From Legionella sp. PC997 (GTDB lineage Bacteria > Pseudomonadota > Gammaproteobacteria > Legionellales > Legionellaceae), in contig NZ_CP059577.1 in NCBI RefSeq assembly GCF_014109825.1, positions 1 through 64,000 on the forward strand: a DNA stretch of 64,000 nt, written 5' to 3'. Positions 1 through 9,045 of the stretch are shown here, in pieces. The first letter of the stretch is position 1. Every line of letters starts with the position of its first letter. A program made the position numbers and the translations under genes. The notes beneath the pieces were generated by a model. That model was not told where the DNA came from. It did not search any database and saw nothing but the letters and a program-made list of their open reading frames with translations.

Positions 1-3000
1 ATGTTAAGTCTGCGAGTTAAACCGATTAAAATGCCAGGTTATTATTTTGATAAGGAAAATTATTACTTTTCAAATCAATTGACCACCGAATGGGTGGGGT
101 TAAGTGCTGAGCGACAAAACCTTTCTGGAGAGGTTAACGTACTATCCCTTGAGGCCGTTGTTCGTGGTGCATTACCGAGCGGCGATGTCATTGGCCTCAA
201 AACCCAATCCGGCGAAATCAAGCATCGTGGCGGATATGATCTGACCTTCTCCGCGCCTAAATCGGTGTCCTATCTTGGTTTGGTTTGTGGCCATAAAGAG
301 TTTATTGATTTGCATTTAAATGCCGTAAAAACGGTATTAAAACTCATTGAGAAGGAAGCTGCCGAAGCACGCAAATCAGGAAAAGAGGGTATGGAGTATG
401 AAAAGACTGGCAATCTGTGTTTTGCGACCATCCTCCATGACACCTCCCGAGAGCTTGATCCTCAGCTCCATGTGCATGCACTTTTGATGAATTTTACTGA
501 ACGTCTTGATGGCAAGTGGCGTGCTTTAGCCTCTGATATCAGTCGTAATCACGGCACTATGGAATGGATTATGGACAACCAAATCTTTTTAGGGCTTGTG
601 TACCGGTCTGAAATTGCTCTTGGTTTAAAAGAAATGGGGCTCGAAATAGAACATACAGGCGATGCCCATGGTTTATTTGAAATCAAACATTTTGATAAGA
701 CATTGCTGGAACGAATGTCTAAACGCCGTACCCAGGTTGAAGAACACATTAAAGGGATGCACTCAAATTCGTTAAAAGCATATGACAGAGCAACTCTGGA
801 TTCAAGAAAGTCAAAGGAAGTGGTTTCCCCAGAGGAATTACGCATGCGATGGAAAGCAGAAAGTGAAGCGCTGGGAGTAAATCCTGCCACCTATCTGGCC
901 ACTTTAAAGGATAAAACCAAAGAATCGCATACGCCTAAAGAAGCCATGTCCAATAATCAAGAACTCGATAGAAGTGTTCTTGATGCAATTGCGCATTTAG
1001 AAGAGAAAAAACTTACATTTACCTATCAGGAAGTGTTACAGACAAGTCTCTATTTTTCCTTAGGTGAACAGGGCTTTGAAGCGCTGATGTCACGGATTGA
1101 TCAAGAAATTGATGCACAAAATCTGATTGCTCTTAATGCAGAAAACTCCTCTTTTACAACGAGTAAGCTCATTAACAAAGAACAAGAGCTCATAAAAAAA
1201 ATCGTGAACTTCACACACCAAAAAAAAGGCATCGAACGAAATATGGATAAAGTGTGCAAACTCACCGATAATGAGTCCATTCAAAAGGCAGTAACTCAAG
1301 CCTTATTTAATAAAGATGGAGTTGTACGCATCAAGCAGCAAAGCGCTACCTCGCGTGAGCTTTTAAGTACTTTAATTGATTATTCACAGGATTCCAAAAT
1401 AATTCGTATCCTTTGTCCCTCTGCTTTTTCTGCCAATACAATCAATAAGGATATGGCCAAATCAGCGCCTACACTGTGGCAATGGATTTTATCTATTGGG
1501 AAACAGGATTTGTGTGAAACAGTAGCAGGCTTTAATTATCGTCATGGTTCAGAACATAAATTGCCCTTTTTTCATAGTAAAAAGGAGCGCGAAGTACTGA
1601 TTGTGGATGAAGCACAGCGCCTGGCTCCTGACGAGATGAATACTTTATTATCTATTGCCGATAAGCGATGTGCCAAGGTCATTTTTCTGGAAAAATCACA
1701 ATCTCTGTCTGGCTTTAAATCCGATATTCCCGACTTGCTTGATAAAGCCTGTATAAAATCATTTGAGGTTGATGACAGAAAGGTGCCGGCCACCAGCATC
1801 AATCTTATAGAAGCCCAAACCGTTGAGGGACGTATTCTTAAAACAGCGCAAATGTACTGTAACTTGCCAGTAATCCAGAGGCAAAATACAAAAGTCTTTA
1901 CTGTCTCAAAGCTCGAAGCTAAAGAAGTCAATGAAGCAATCCGTACTCAGTTAAAAGAGCAGGGAGAGATTTCATCAGATGAAAAGACTATAAATACATT
2001 AACCCGTATTCCCTTGACCCTCAGTGAAAAAAAACTGGCTAAAAGTTATCAGTCCAATTGGATATTAATCCATAACACCCGTACGGAATCAAAAAAATTC
2101 ACGGTACTCGGTATTAATGAAAAAGACAATCAATTGATTGTTCGTAATTCCAATGGGGCAAGATCACTACTTGCTGCTAAAAATATTACAGATTCCATGC
2201 AGATTTATGAACAAACACCTTTATCGGTAGGAATCGGGGATCAATTAGTGGCCACTGCCAGTTTATCCTTTGAAGGATTAAAAATAGGAAACCAATATGA
2301 GGTTACTGCATTTACCCGACATGGAATAAAAATAAGAGATGGGAAAAGAAGCATTCATCTTATCACGAGTAACGAAAAGCATTTCCCATTGAGCCATGCC
2401 TATGCCAAAACCATGTATTCCGATGATCTTAAACCCGTGAAACAAACCATTATGACACTGCCAGCCTATGCGCTCAAACAAAATACCATGTCGCTTTTAT
2501 GCGAATCCAGTAAAGAAAACGTAATGATTATTACGGATAATGTGGACAAGGCAAATCGATTTGCCATGAAAAGTGCGACAAAATCCTCCGCGATATCGCT
2601 GACTTTGGATGCCGCCAAAACAAATCATGGTGCACAGATTATTGACCATAGAACCACGAGTGATCTACTCAGTTCACTAGAGCAGGCCTTAACCCTATTA
2701 ACCGCTAAAAAACCCCAAAAAAGTGATGCGGAAAAAGCGCTGCACTTTGCAATTGCTCACCTTTCAGAACGAGAGGCAGCCTTTACTCGATCAGATTTAC
2801 TTGAAGTGGCCGTTCATCAGGCTATTGGAAAAGCAGGTCTTAATGAAATAGATAACGTCCTGGGTAATGCCATAAACAGTGGCGACTTAATATCTGGAGG
2901 GAACGAGTTTTTGACCACCAAAGAAGCGGTGGCATTTGAAGAATCGATTATAAAGAATGTTAAAGCGGGTATTAACATTCTTAAGCCATTGATGAGCAGT

Positions 3001-5835
3001 GATGAAGCGCAAAAACAACTAGAACTGACAGATCTTACCAAAGGCCAAAAAGAAGCTTGTGAGTTAATCACGACTACATCCGATCAGTTTATTATGATTC
3101 AGGGGTATGCAGGAACTGGAAAAACAACCATGACTCGCAGTGCTATTGATACCATCAAGCATGCCCAATCAATGACTCATGAAGAGGTTGAACTAATTGC
3201 GGTTGCGCCCACTCACCAGGCTGTAAAAGAAATGAGGGCTCTGGGAATTGAAGCCCAAACATTAAAGAGTTTCCTTATTGAACAAGAACAGGAATCGACA
3301 TTAAGCAAAAAAACACTTGTTCTTATCGATGAATCATCCATGGTCTCTAATCGAGATTGCGCAAACCTCATGCAAAAAATTCATCATTCTGGCGCTCGTT
3401 GTGCAATGCTTGGCGATATTAGCCAACATCAAAGTATTGAAAGCGGTAAGCCAAGTAAGATATTAATTCAAGAGGGAAGCATCAGGGTGGCCTGTATGGA
3501 TGATTTGGTAAGACAACAAGTTATCGAATACAAAAAAGCAATCGAAACATTAATCGCCGGTGATATTGACAAGGCCTTAGCTCAGTTAGCCAATCAACCC
3601 TTAGACTCAATCACCCGCACTAAAGCGGATAGTCCTTACCATAGCATTACCTCTTCAATTATTGAAACAGGCGATTCGACCAAAGACTACCTGCAACTGG
3701 AAAACACACAACAGCAATCAATAGATCCATTCCAGGAAGAATTAAAGCAAAAGAACCCCATCGAAATGGCTGTAGGAGATTATTTATCTCGTACACCATC
3801 ATGCCGTGATAACACGATTGTTATCATTCATGAAAATAAAAAACGGGAAGTTGCAAATGGTTTGATAAGAGATGCCCTTATGAAAGAATCTACTTTAGGC
3901 TCCGAAAACAAAGAATTTCCGAGACTGTTAAGCACTAATTACACTACTGCAGAGCTTTATTATTGCGAAACATATCGGGATTGCTTAAAAAAGCAAGAGG
4001 AGTATTTTTTAAAGAAAGCGGAGCACTATTTCAAAGTGGTTTCAGTAGATGAATCAGCGAAAGTGGTAGTATTAAACGATGCGAAAGGAAATAAATGCCT
4101 CTTTGTTCCTGAAAAAGAAAATAAAGACTGGAAAATTGAATTGTTTCAATCGATGCCAGGAAGGGTTTCAGTTGGTGAAAAAATTCATTTTAAAAAATCC
4201 GATAAGACTCTAGGTCGATTCGCTAATGAAAGGGTACAGGTGACGGCGGTAAATAATGAGTCATTTACCGTAAAAGACAGTAGTGGTGTGGAACACGTGC
4301 TGCAAAAAAAATTGATGAGCGACTCCCATTGGGATTATAGTTATACGGCTACCAGCTATTCAATTCAAGGAGCTTCATCCCCATTTGTTATTGGGGTTGC
4401 TGAGACTAAAAATGCGCAAGTAAATCACCTGCGGTCGTTTTATATTATGGTAACGCGAGGCTCCTTGCAGGCAATGATTTATACAGACGATCATAAAAAG
4501 CTGCAAAAACAACTTCGCGTTACTCCTGAGAAAACTTCTGCATTGGAATCACTTAACCATCTGAATGTCCAAACAAAGCCCCCAATACCCAATGCACCAT
4601 CAACATCACTCAAAGCAGCGCAAAGAATGCCCATAATGAAGAACCAGGAGCCTCGTTATGATGCGAATATGCTGTCACAACACTTATCCGAGCAGGCAGA
4701 GCTGGTAATAGAATCATTGCTAGGGCAGCCTAATCAAGCGCTTTCTTCCAAAACAGAATATCGATATGGTACTCACGGCAGCTTAAGCCTCTGTTTAAGC
4801 GGAGAAAAAAGAGGAGTTTGGCATAACTTTGAAACACAAGAAAAAGGAAACATGCTTCATTTGATCCAAAAAACATTGAATCTAAATTTTAAAGAAAGCC
4901 TTGAATATGCCGCCAAATTAACAGGTGATGACCTAAAGGAACGTATTAAAATAGCAAACAAAAACCCCAATAATTTTCAAGTGAAAGACACTGATAAGAA
5001 AAGAAAAACATCAGATTATGGTTTGCAATTGGTGCGAGAATCCAAACCTATATCAGGCACTATAGCAGAAAGGTATTTAAAAGAAATTAGAAAGATACAT
5101 AATGTATCTGGGGAAAATATTCGATTTCATCCTAATGTCTATACCAAAGATACTGAGGAAGTACGCTACAGGCCAGCACTGTTAAATATTGCACGAGACA
5201 AAGACAATAAAGTGGCCTGCGTTGAAGTGGTATACCTGGATAATGAAACAGCAAATAAAGCAATAATGAAGATAAAACCCAAGAAATCTTATGGCTCAAA
5301 AGCAGGCGTTGGCGTCGTTTTAAGCGAGGGTAAAGGACATGAAAGTGTCACCTACATTACAGAAGGGGTGGAAACCGGATTAAGCGTTAGAGATGCAGTT
5401 CAAAATGAACGGGTTATAGCGACTCTTGGGAAAGAAAATTTTGTAAATATCGATATGGCATTACTTACAGATAAAATAGTCATTTGTATGGATAATGATG
5501 GCAAATCAATTAAAGAAGATAAGGTAATCATTCAAACCATTGAACGATTAAAACAGCATGGAAAAACTGTAGAAATTGCCATTCCGTTACATCAAAAAGA
5601 CTTTAATGATGTGAATAAAAGCAGTGGGGTTCAAGGAGTGGTAGATATATTAAATAAAGCAACGAATGTCGATAAATTTATTGGCTGCCCTAATAAAATA
5701 GATATGAATCAAGATCAAATTAAGAAGTGTCTTGAGAGCATTTCTCGACAAATGAATCTCGAACTTCCTGAAAATAAAAATAATCCAATTGAGAAACTGA
5801 AAACCCTGCAGCGAGGAGAAATGGAAATATATTAA
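1..5835 (+). CDS. traI: Conjugative relaxase-helicase TraI (MobF/TrwC type) with C-terminal Toprim domain
   Basis: Nicks plasmid DNA at oriT, stays bound to the 5' end and unwinds the transferred strand. The N-terminus has the paired tyrosines of MobF relaxases (Y14-Y15, Y21-Y22) and the metal-binding histidines H146, H157 and H159 in HDTSRELDPQLHVH, the same numbering as F TraI, so the ATG at base 1 is very probably the true start. Residues about 430-800 form a degenerate helicase-like region (VLIVDEAQ near 535). Residues about 1020-1490 are the active RecD-like helicase: Walker A GYAGTGKTT at 1035-1043 and DES at 1110-1112. Residues about 1550-1900 resemble a primase-like plus Toprim segment (TEGVETG near 1786, DND at 1831-1833). 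At 1944 aa it is longer than F TraI because of this tail. The relaxase call is firm; the role of the tail is inferred. Confidence 0.95.
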   Translation: MLSLRVKPIKMPGYYFDKENYYFSNQLTTEWVGLSAERQNLSGEVNVLSLEAVVRGALPSGDVIGLKTQSGEIKHRGGYDLTFSAPKSVSYLGLVCGHKEFIDLHLNAVKTVLKLIEKEAAEARKSGKEGMEYEKTGNLCFATILHDTSRELDPQLHVHALLMNFTERLDGKWRALASDISRNHGTMEWIMDNQIFLGLVYRSEIALGLKEMGLEIEHTGDAHGLFEIKHFDKTLLERMSKRRTQVEEHIKGMHSNSLKAYDRATLDSRKSKEVVSPEELRMRWKAESEALGVNPATYLATLKDKTKESHTPKEAMSNNQELDRSVLDAIAHLEEKKLTFTYQEVLQTSLYFSLGEQGFEALMSRIDQEIDAQNLIALNAENSSFTTSKLINKEQELIKKIVNFTHQKKGIERNMDKVCKLTDNESIQKAVTQALFNKDGVVRIKQQSATSRELLSTLIDYSQDSKIIRILCPSAFSANTINKDMAKSAPTLWQWILSIGKQDLCETVAGFNYRHGSEHKLPFFHSKKEREVLIVDEAQRLAPDEMNTLLSIADKRCAKVIFLEKSQSLSGFKSDIPDLLDKACIKSFEVDDRKVPATSINLIEAQTVEGRILKTAQMYCNLPVIQRQNTKVFTVSKLEAKEVNEAIRTQLKEQGEISSDEKTINTLTRIPLTLSEKKLAKSYQSNWILIHNTRTESKKFTVLGINEKDNQLIVRNSNGARSLLAAKNITDSMQIYEQTPLSVGIGDQLVATASLSFEGLKIGNQYEVTAFTRHGIKIRDGKRSIHLITSNEKHFPLSHAYAKTMYSDDLKPVKQTIMTLPAYALKQNTMSLLCESSKENVMIITDNVDKANRFAMKSATKSSAISLTLDAAKTNHGAQIIDHRTTSDLLSSLEQALTLLTAKKPQKSDAEKALHFAIAHLSEREAAFTRSDLLEVAVHQAIGKAGLNEIDNVLGNAINSGDLISGGNEFLTTKEAVAFEESIIKNVKAGINILKPLMSSDEAQKQLELTDLTKGQKEACELITTTSDQFIMIQGYAGTGKTTMTRSAIDTIKHAQSMTHEEVELIAVAPTHQAVKEMRALGIEAQTLKSFLIEQEQESTLSKKTLVLIDESSMVSNRDCANLMQKIHHSGARCAMLGDISQHQSIESGKPSKILIQEGSIRVACMDDLVRQQVIEYKKAIETLIAGDIDKALAQLANQPLDSITRTKADSPYHSITSSIIETGDSTKDYLQLENTQQQSIDPFQEELKQKNPIEMAVGDYLSRTPSCRDNTIVIIHENKKREVANGLIRDALMKESTLGSENKEFPRLLSTNYTTAELYYCETYRDCLKKQEEYFLKKAEHYFKVVSVDESAKVVVLNDAKGNKCLFVPEKENKDWKIELFQSMPGRVSVGEKIHFKKSDKTLGRFANERVQVTAVNNESFTVKDSSGVEHVLQKKLMSDSHWDYSYTATSYSIQGASSPFVIGVAETKNAQVNHLRSFYIMVTRGSLQAMIYTDDHKKLQKQLRVTPEKTSALESLNHLNVQTKPPIPNAPSTSLKAAQRMPIMKNQEPRYDANMLSQHLSEQAELVIESLLGQPNQALSSKTEYRYGTHGSLSLCLSGEKRGVWHNFETQEKGNMLHLIQKTLNLNFKESLEYAAKLTGDDLKERIKIANKNPNNFQVKDTDKKRKTSDYGLQLVRESKPISGTIAERYLKEIRKIHNVSGENIRFHPNVYTKDTEEVRYRPALLNIARDKDNKVACVEVVYLDNETANKAIMKIKPKKSYGSKAGVGVVLSEGKGHESVTYITEGVETGLSVRDAVQNERVIATLGKENFVNIDMALLTDKIVICMDNDGKSIKEDKVIIQTIERLKQHGKTVEIAIPLHQKDFNDVNKSSGVQGVVDILNKATNVDKFIGCPNKIDMNQDQIKKCLESISRQMNLELPENKNNPIEKLKTLQRGEMEIY

Positions 5836-5867
5836 TTACTTGAACGCAGTGCATCTAGGAATTTTAT

Positions 5868-6290
5868 ATGAAAAAAATGTTTGGAGTAATTTCTCTTTTA
5901 TTGATAAATGGATCATCGGTCTACCTCATTTATCTCTATGTTTCAATAGCGTGCTCCACCAAAGTGAATAACCTGCTTCAGGTTGCTTATGAGCCATCTG
6001 GAATGCAAATGATTTTTTACTTTATATCGTTTCCAATTTTTATGGTTTTAGCAATATTAAGTCGTATTCATTGCTATTATTTTAATGTAAAAAATGGATT
6101 GACTTTATGTTTATTTTTAATCTGGTTCTTGTATTTTATGTTTATCATATACATTGATCGAATAGTTCATTTTCCTAAAGGGAATGAACTATTTTATTAT
6201 GGTAGTTTGGCTATTTCATTAGTGGCATTTGCTTTAATTGGATTGACAACATATTTCCAGATGAAACAATTAATGACTTATTCAGAGTAA
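5868..6290 (+). CDS. Small four-helix inner-membrane protein, function unknown
   Basis: A 140-aa protein with four hydrophobic stretches, at about residues 5-27, 48-70, 79-103 and 110-132, separated by short polar loops, so it is an integral inner-membrane protein. It starts 33 bp after traI with an AGGA element 7 nt before the ATG, so the two are probably cotranscribed. The position next to traI suggests a plasmid role such as entry exclusion or fertility modulation, but no motif supports that. I do not recognise a family. Confidence 0.7.
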   Translation: MKKMFGVISLLLINGSSVYLIYLYVSIACSTKVNNLLQVAYEPSGMQMIFYFISFPIFMVLAILSRIHCYYFNVKNGLTLCLFLIWFLYFMFIIYIDRIVHFPKGNELFYYGSLAISLVAFALIGLTTYFQMKQLMTYSE

Positions 6291-6355
6291 AATTTGAAGC
6301 TTAAAATAAGCCATATTATTTTTAAATTTAACTGGTAAATACCATTAATACTAAC

Positions 6356-6724
6356 TTAATTATTGATATATCCTTCAATGAAATTATCTACTTTCTTCTT
6401 AAGTTCTGCGATATGTTCTTCGGCATTATTTGATTCACCTGAAAGTTTATTTTTATCATAAACACAGCGAAAAATATCAGCACTTATTCCCAGTAATCTT
6501 AAAAGATGAGTCGTGTGTTGACGATTCAATTCCTCCTCTTTTTCTAAGCGTCTTTTTTCATCTTCGCTGATTACTGGATTATCTTTATTGTGTAGGTATA
6601 CCTTAATTCCTAATTCGATCATTTCTTTCATGGTTTGGGATGATGAATCATGTCCTTCATCTTTTTTAATTGTTTCGAGCTGATCAATGATTCTTTGATT
6701 TAGATAACAATAAGCCTTGGGCAT
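6356..6724 (-). CDS. traM: TraM-like relaxosome DNA-binding protein
   Basis: A 122-aa protein whose N-terminus (MPKAYCYLNQ followed by a short linker and EMIELGIKVYL) resembles F-family TraM: a ribbon-helix-helix N-terminal domain, then a helical tetramerisation region. In F-type systems TraM binds sites beside oriT and links the relaxosome to the TraD coupling protein. I chose the ATG at 6724 over an upstream in-frame Met because AGAGGA lies just before it and because TraM proteins begin MPK or MAK. It reads away from the oriT-like sequence, as in F. The assignment rests on short similarity plus context and is not certain. Confidence 0.7.
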   Translation of the reverse strand: MPKAYCYLNQRIIDQLETIKKDEGHDSSSQTMKEMIELGIKVYLHNKDNPVISEDEKRRLEKEEELNRQHTTHLLRLLGISADIFRCVYDKNKLSGESNNAEEHIAELKKKVDNFIEGYINN

Positions 6725-6799
6725 ACAATCCTCTTTTAAATTTATAATGCAGGTTCTGTGCATTGTTTTTACCTGGTTTAGAATAATTGTATCATTTAA

Positions 6800-6939
6800 T
6801 AATGGGTGTCGAATAGGTGTGTATATTCGTTCAATAGATATTTTTTACTCATTCAATAGGTGTGGATTAGGTGTTGATATTTTATAACTTATTGATTATT
6901 ATTAAAGAGTGGATGCACACCTATATAAAATAGGGGTGT
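6800..6939. repeat. Array of AATAGGTGT-type repeats between traM and the nic region
   Basis: A short motif recurs several times: AATGGGTGT at 6800, AATAGGTGTG at 6812 and 6855, and ATTAGGTGT at 6866. It then appears as an imperfect inverted pair, CACACCTAT at 6916-6924 facing ATAGGGGTGT at 6930-6939. TTCAATAG also occurs twice. The location, between a traM-like gene transcribed leftward and a nic-like site to the right, matches where accessory relaxosome proteins bind in F-like oriTs. Binding by the TraM-like protein is an inference. Confidence 0.6.
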
Positions 6940-6989
6940 TAGCAGATCTTAAAATGCCAATCCGCACGTAAGCTACTGAATAATAATAA

Positions 6990-7035
6990 AATGTTTTAAG
7001 CAATAAACATTGCGAGGGGTGTGTTCTTTTTTATT
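6990..7035 (+). other. oriT: Probable origin of transfer (oriT) with F-like nic site
   Basis: AATGTTT at 6990-6996 and AAACATT at 7005-7011 form a perfect 7-bp hairpin with an 8-nt loop. It is followed at once by TGCGAGGGGTGTGTTCTTTT (7011-7030). This resembles the F-family TraI recognition site, where TTTGCGTGGGGTGT precedes the nick and GGTGCTTT follows it. By analogy the nick would fall after GGGGTGT, near 7023, on the + strand. Transfer would then start rightward into the small genes after 7100, with traM and traI entering last. The orientation relative to traM agrees with F. Confidence 0.75.
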
Positions 7036-7183
7036 TGGTTTTGCTTTTTTTGTGTGTGTTTCACTGGCCATTTTAGTATAGTTTATTTAAATTAATATTT
7101 TGGGAAGCGCATAATAATTGCGTACTTGTGATTCACGGATTCTCTTATCTATAATCGTGTCACTGAACAGGGATATTTATATC

Positions 7184-7486
7184 ATGGGCATATTAAAAAA
7201 AATTCTGAAAAAAATTGCTAAAATCATTCATTTTCGACCATATAGCGAATGGACTGAAAATGAAAAAGCAAAGTATGCTAAACAGAATTCTTTTCGTTCT
7301 TGCTCCAAATCAAATAATACAGAAATTAATCCTGCTACAGGATTACCAATGATTGGAGCTTTAGACAGCATGGGAAATTCTTTTGGTTCCAGTGCATCCG
7401 ATAGAGACAATTATTGGAATAATGATTATCATCATTATTCAACGTACAATAGCAGCAATTATGATCCATTTAACAATCGTTATTAA
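7184..7486 (+). CDS. Small plasmid protein with NPATGLPM motif
   Basis: A 100-aa basic then Ser/Asn-rich protein. The centre carries INPATGLPMIGALDSMGN, a motif I have seen in many short plasmid, phage and island-encoded proteins of unknown function (NP-[AS]-TGLPM-x-GG...G). The start at 7184 (MGILKK) is preferred because an AGGG element lies about 10 nt upstream and the N-terminus becomes a plausible amphipathic Lys-rich helix. It is the first gene after the presumed nic site, in the leading region. Function is unknown. Confidence 0.7.
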   Translation: MGILKKILKKIAKIIHFRPYSEWTENEKAKYAKQNSFRSCSKSNNTEINPATGLPMIGALDSMGNSFGSSASDRDNYWNNDYHHYSTYNSSNYDPFNNRY

Positions 7487-7522
7487 AAGACACTAATTTT
7501 TATATTAAATTGAGGATTTATT

Positions 7523-7732
7523 ATGGCTTTAATCAGCGCAAGAAAAGCACCTGAAACTGAAAAAATTAAGATCGAAATCAGTAAAGATATTTACTCAGAA
7601 ATAAAAGAATACTGCTTATGGGCTGGTATTGATAACATTAGCCATTTTTTTGAAGAATCATCTACGATGATTTTCTCTAAAGACAAAGAATGGAAGCAAT
7701 ACAGAAAAGAGAAAAAATTAACTTTAGCATAA
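7523..7732 (+). CDS. Small ribbon-helix-helix-like protein, hypothetical
   Basis: A 69-aa protein with the pattern IKIEISKDIYSEIKEYCLWA, a beta strand followed by a helix, seen in ribbon-helix-helix DNA-binding proteins. It has a good ribosome site (TTGAGGATTT before the ATG). The last 43 bp could be read in another frame, but the next gene most likely starts at the GTG at 7756. It may be a regulator of the neighbouring membrane-protein genes. The fold is a guess from sequence pattern only. Confidence 0.55.
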   Translation: MALISARKAPETEKIKIEISKDIYSEIKEYCLWAGIDNISHFFEESSTMIFSKDKEWKQYRKEKKLTLA

Positions 7733-7755
7733 TCAATTTAAAAAAGGATATTCAA

Positions 7756-8394
7756 GTGAAAAACAGTATTAAAAAAACGTGTAAATACATAGTACCCATA
7801 GCTATTATTAGCATATTTGTTTTTCACTCTTATTCAGTCCAATCAAAACTAGAGCAGAAAGAAAAACAAACCTATATTACTATAAAAGAGTTATCCGAAC
7901 TTGCCGCGAAAAATCGAGGTGTTGAGCCAACTTTTCTGGATAAGGCAGTAATTGCTATTATGGATTGGCTCATCCCTGTCGCTTTTATTAATAAGAATGA
8001 ATATCTCAAATTACTGTCTGAACATAAAAAAGAAATTACCTCAGAATCAAAAAAAATTTATGTGCCATCAAGCAAGATGGGGGAAGTTGTAGTCATCAAA
8101 AAATTTAAATTTTCAACACCGGAGATTAAGGAATCAAAATCCATACCTATGGGCAAAATTTTTAGTGCATTTGTCATCGCTCCCTTTCATGATTCTGATA
8201 GTCCTAATCAATTACAGTTTAAAATAAATATCAACCCCATTTCGTGCACCGCAATCTCTGATTCCATTTTAAAAACTGATTATAAATCAGGGAAAATAGT
8301 CGCAAAAATTAGCGAGATAAAGTGTGCTGATGATGAGTCGAAAATCATACCTTTAGAAGCAGTCGCACTTGTGTCAGGTAGGGTATTATCCTAA
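7756..8394 (+). CDS. Single-pass membrane protein of unknown function
   Basis: A 212-aa protein with one N-terminal hydrophobic helix (about residues 9-27), a short second hydrophobic patch (about 67-78), and a long soluble C-terminal part that would lie in the periplasm. The GTG start at 7756 is preferred over the upstream in-frame Met at 7690 because AAAAAGGA lies 7 nt before it and because it follows the stop of the preceding gene (7732). The start of the next gene is 2 bp after its stop. No family recognised; a transfer-associated envelope protein is possible. Confidence 0.65.
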   Translation: MKNSIKKTCKYIVPIAIISIFVFHSYSVQSKLEQKEKQTYITIKELSELAAKNRGVEPTFLDKAVIAIMDWLIPVAFINKNEYLKLLSEHKKEITSESKKIYVPSSKMGEVVVIKKFKFSTPEIKESKSIPMGKIFSAFVIAPFHDSDSPNQLQFKININPISCTAISDSILKTDYKSGKIVAKISEIKCADDESKIIPLEAVALVSGRVLS

Positions 8395-8396
8395 AA

Positions 8397-8678
8397 ATGA
8401 ATATTCGATCTCTTCAAATAAAAGCACATTCTATAGTCTTATGTTTTTCTTTAATTAAACGGAAGTTGGCGTTTCTTTTATTCATTGTTTTTCTGATAAA
8501 TAGTAAAGCTATTTTTTCTTACATAAAGAGCTCTTTAACTGTAATCATTAACAAATTGGATGTTCTTATTTTAGATCACCAAATTTTTTATTATTTGGTG
8601 ATCTTATCAATCAACATTCTATTAATTATCAAAGCATATTCAAGGTATAAAACTAACAAGATGAGGCATAAAGACTAG
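8397..8678 (+). CDS. Small two-helix membrane protein, hypothetical
   Basis: A 93-aa ORF starting 2 bp after the preceding stop, with hydrophobic helices at about residues 24-40 and 61-80. It has no clear ribosome site of its own, so expression would depend on coupling. A perfect 12-bp inverted repeat (8573-8584 and 8593-8604) lies inside it, which could end transcription of the upstream genes. This makes its status as a real gene uncertain. Confidence 0.45.
   Translation: MNIRSLQIKAHSIVLCFSLIKRKLAFLLFIVFLINSKAIFSYIKSSLTVIINKLDVLILDHQIFYYLVILSINILLIIKAYSRYKTNKMRHKD
8573..8604. repeat. Perfect 12-bp inverted repeat with 8-nt AT loop
   Basis: AGATCACCAAAT at 8573-8584 is exactly matched by ATTTGGTGATCT at 8593-8604. 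The loop is T-rich. In RNA it would form a stable hairpin within the small ORF at 8397-8678, so it may be a terminator, an mRNA-stability element or a protein-binding dyad. Confidence 0.7.
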
Positions 8679-8698
8679 CAAAAAACACCTCTTGCAAT

Positions 8699-8962
8699 TC
8701 AAAGTAATTCCCAATCTCCAAAGTATCCCTCTTTGGTTTTGATTAAATCCTCATAAACGCACATTTCTAAACCATTCCCTAATTCATCCCACCCCGTTAA
8801 ATCCATGGCCTCCTTCAATGCGCTCTCAGTAACAAAAAAGATCCTTGGTACTCCATAAGTCCATATAATCACATCAACATCATTAAGGGTTGCGCCTTCA
8901 AATCCCCAATCATCCATTTCTTGTTCTGGGGTATTGCGTCCATGATATAATCTTAATTTCAT
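8699..8962 (-). CDS. Conserved plasmid protein MKLRLYHGR type, hypothetical
   Basis: An 87-aa acidic protein beginning MKLRLYHGRNTPEQEMDDWG. This opening and the repeated Trp/Gly/Asp residues match my memory of short proteins found on mobile elements of Legionella, Pseudomonas and relatives; no function is known. A weak ribosome site (AAAGGACAATT) precedes the ATG. It follows the DUF932 gene on the same strand by about 80 bp and is probably in the same transcript. Confidence 0.7.
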   Translation of the reverse strand: MKLRLYHGRNTPEQEMDDWGFEGATLNDVDVIIWTYGVPRIFFVTESALKEAMDLTGWDELGNGLEMCVYEDLIKTKEGYFGDWELL

Positions 8963-9045
8963 AATTGTCCTTTAAAATTGATTGATTTGCTTGTCATCCG
9001 TAGAATGATGAACAAAGGAATACTCCTTTGCTCATCAATGCCTGC

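Noticed and set aside
549..3071. Several antisense ORFs of 67-119 codons inside traI
   Set aside because: They lie opposite a clear coding region and have no start signals or known sequence.
6331..6342. TGGTAAATACCA palindrome between convergent genes
   Set aside because: Short stem without T tract; too weak to call a terminator.
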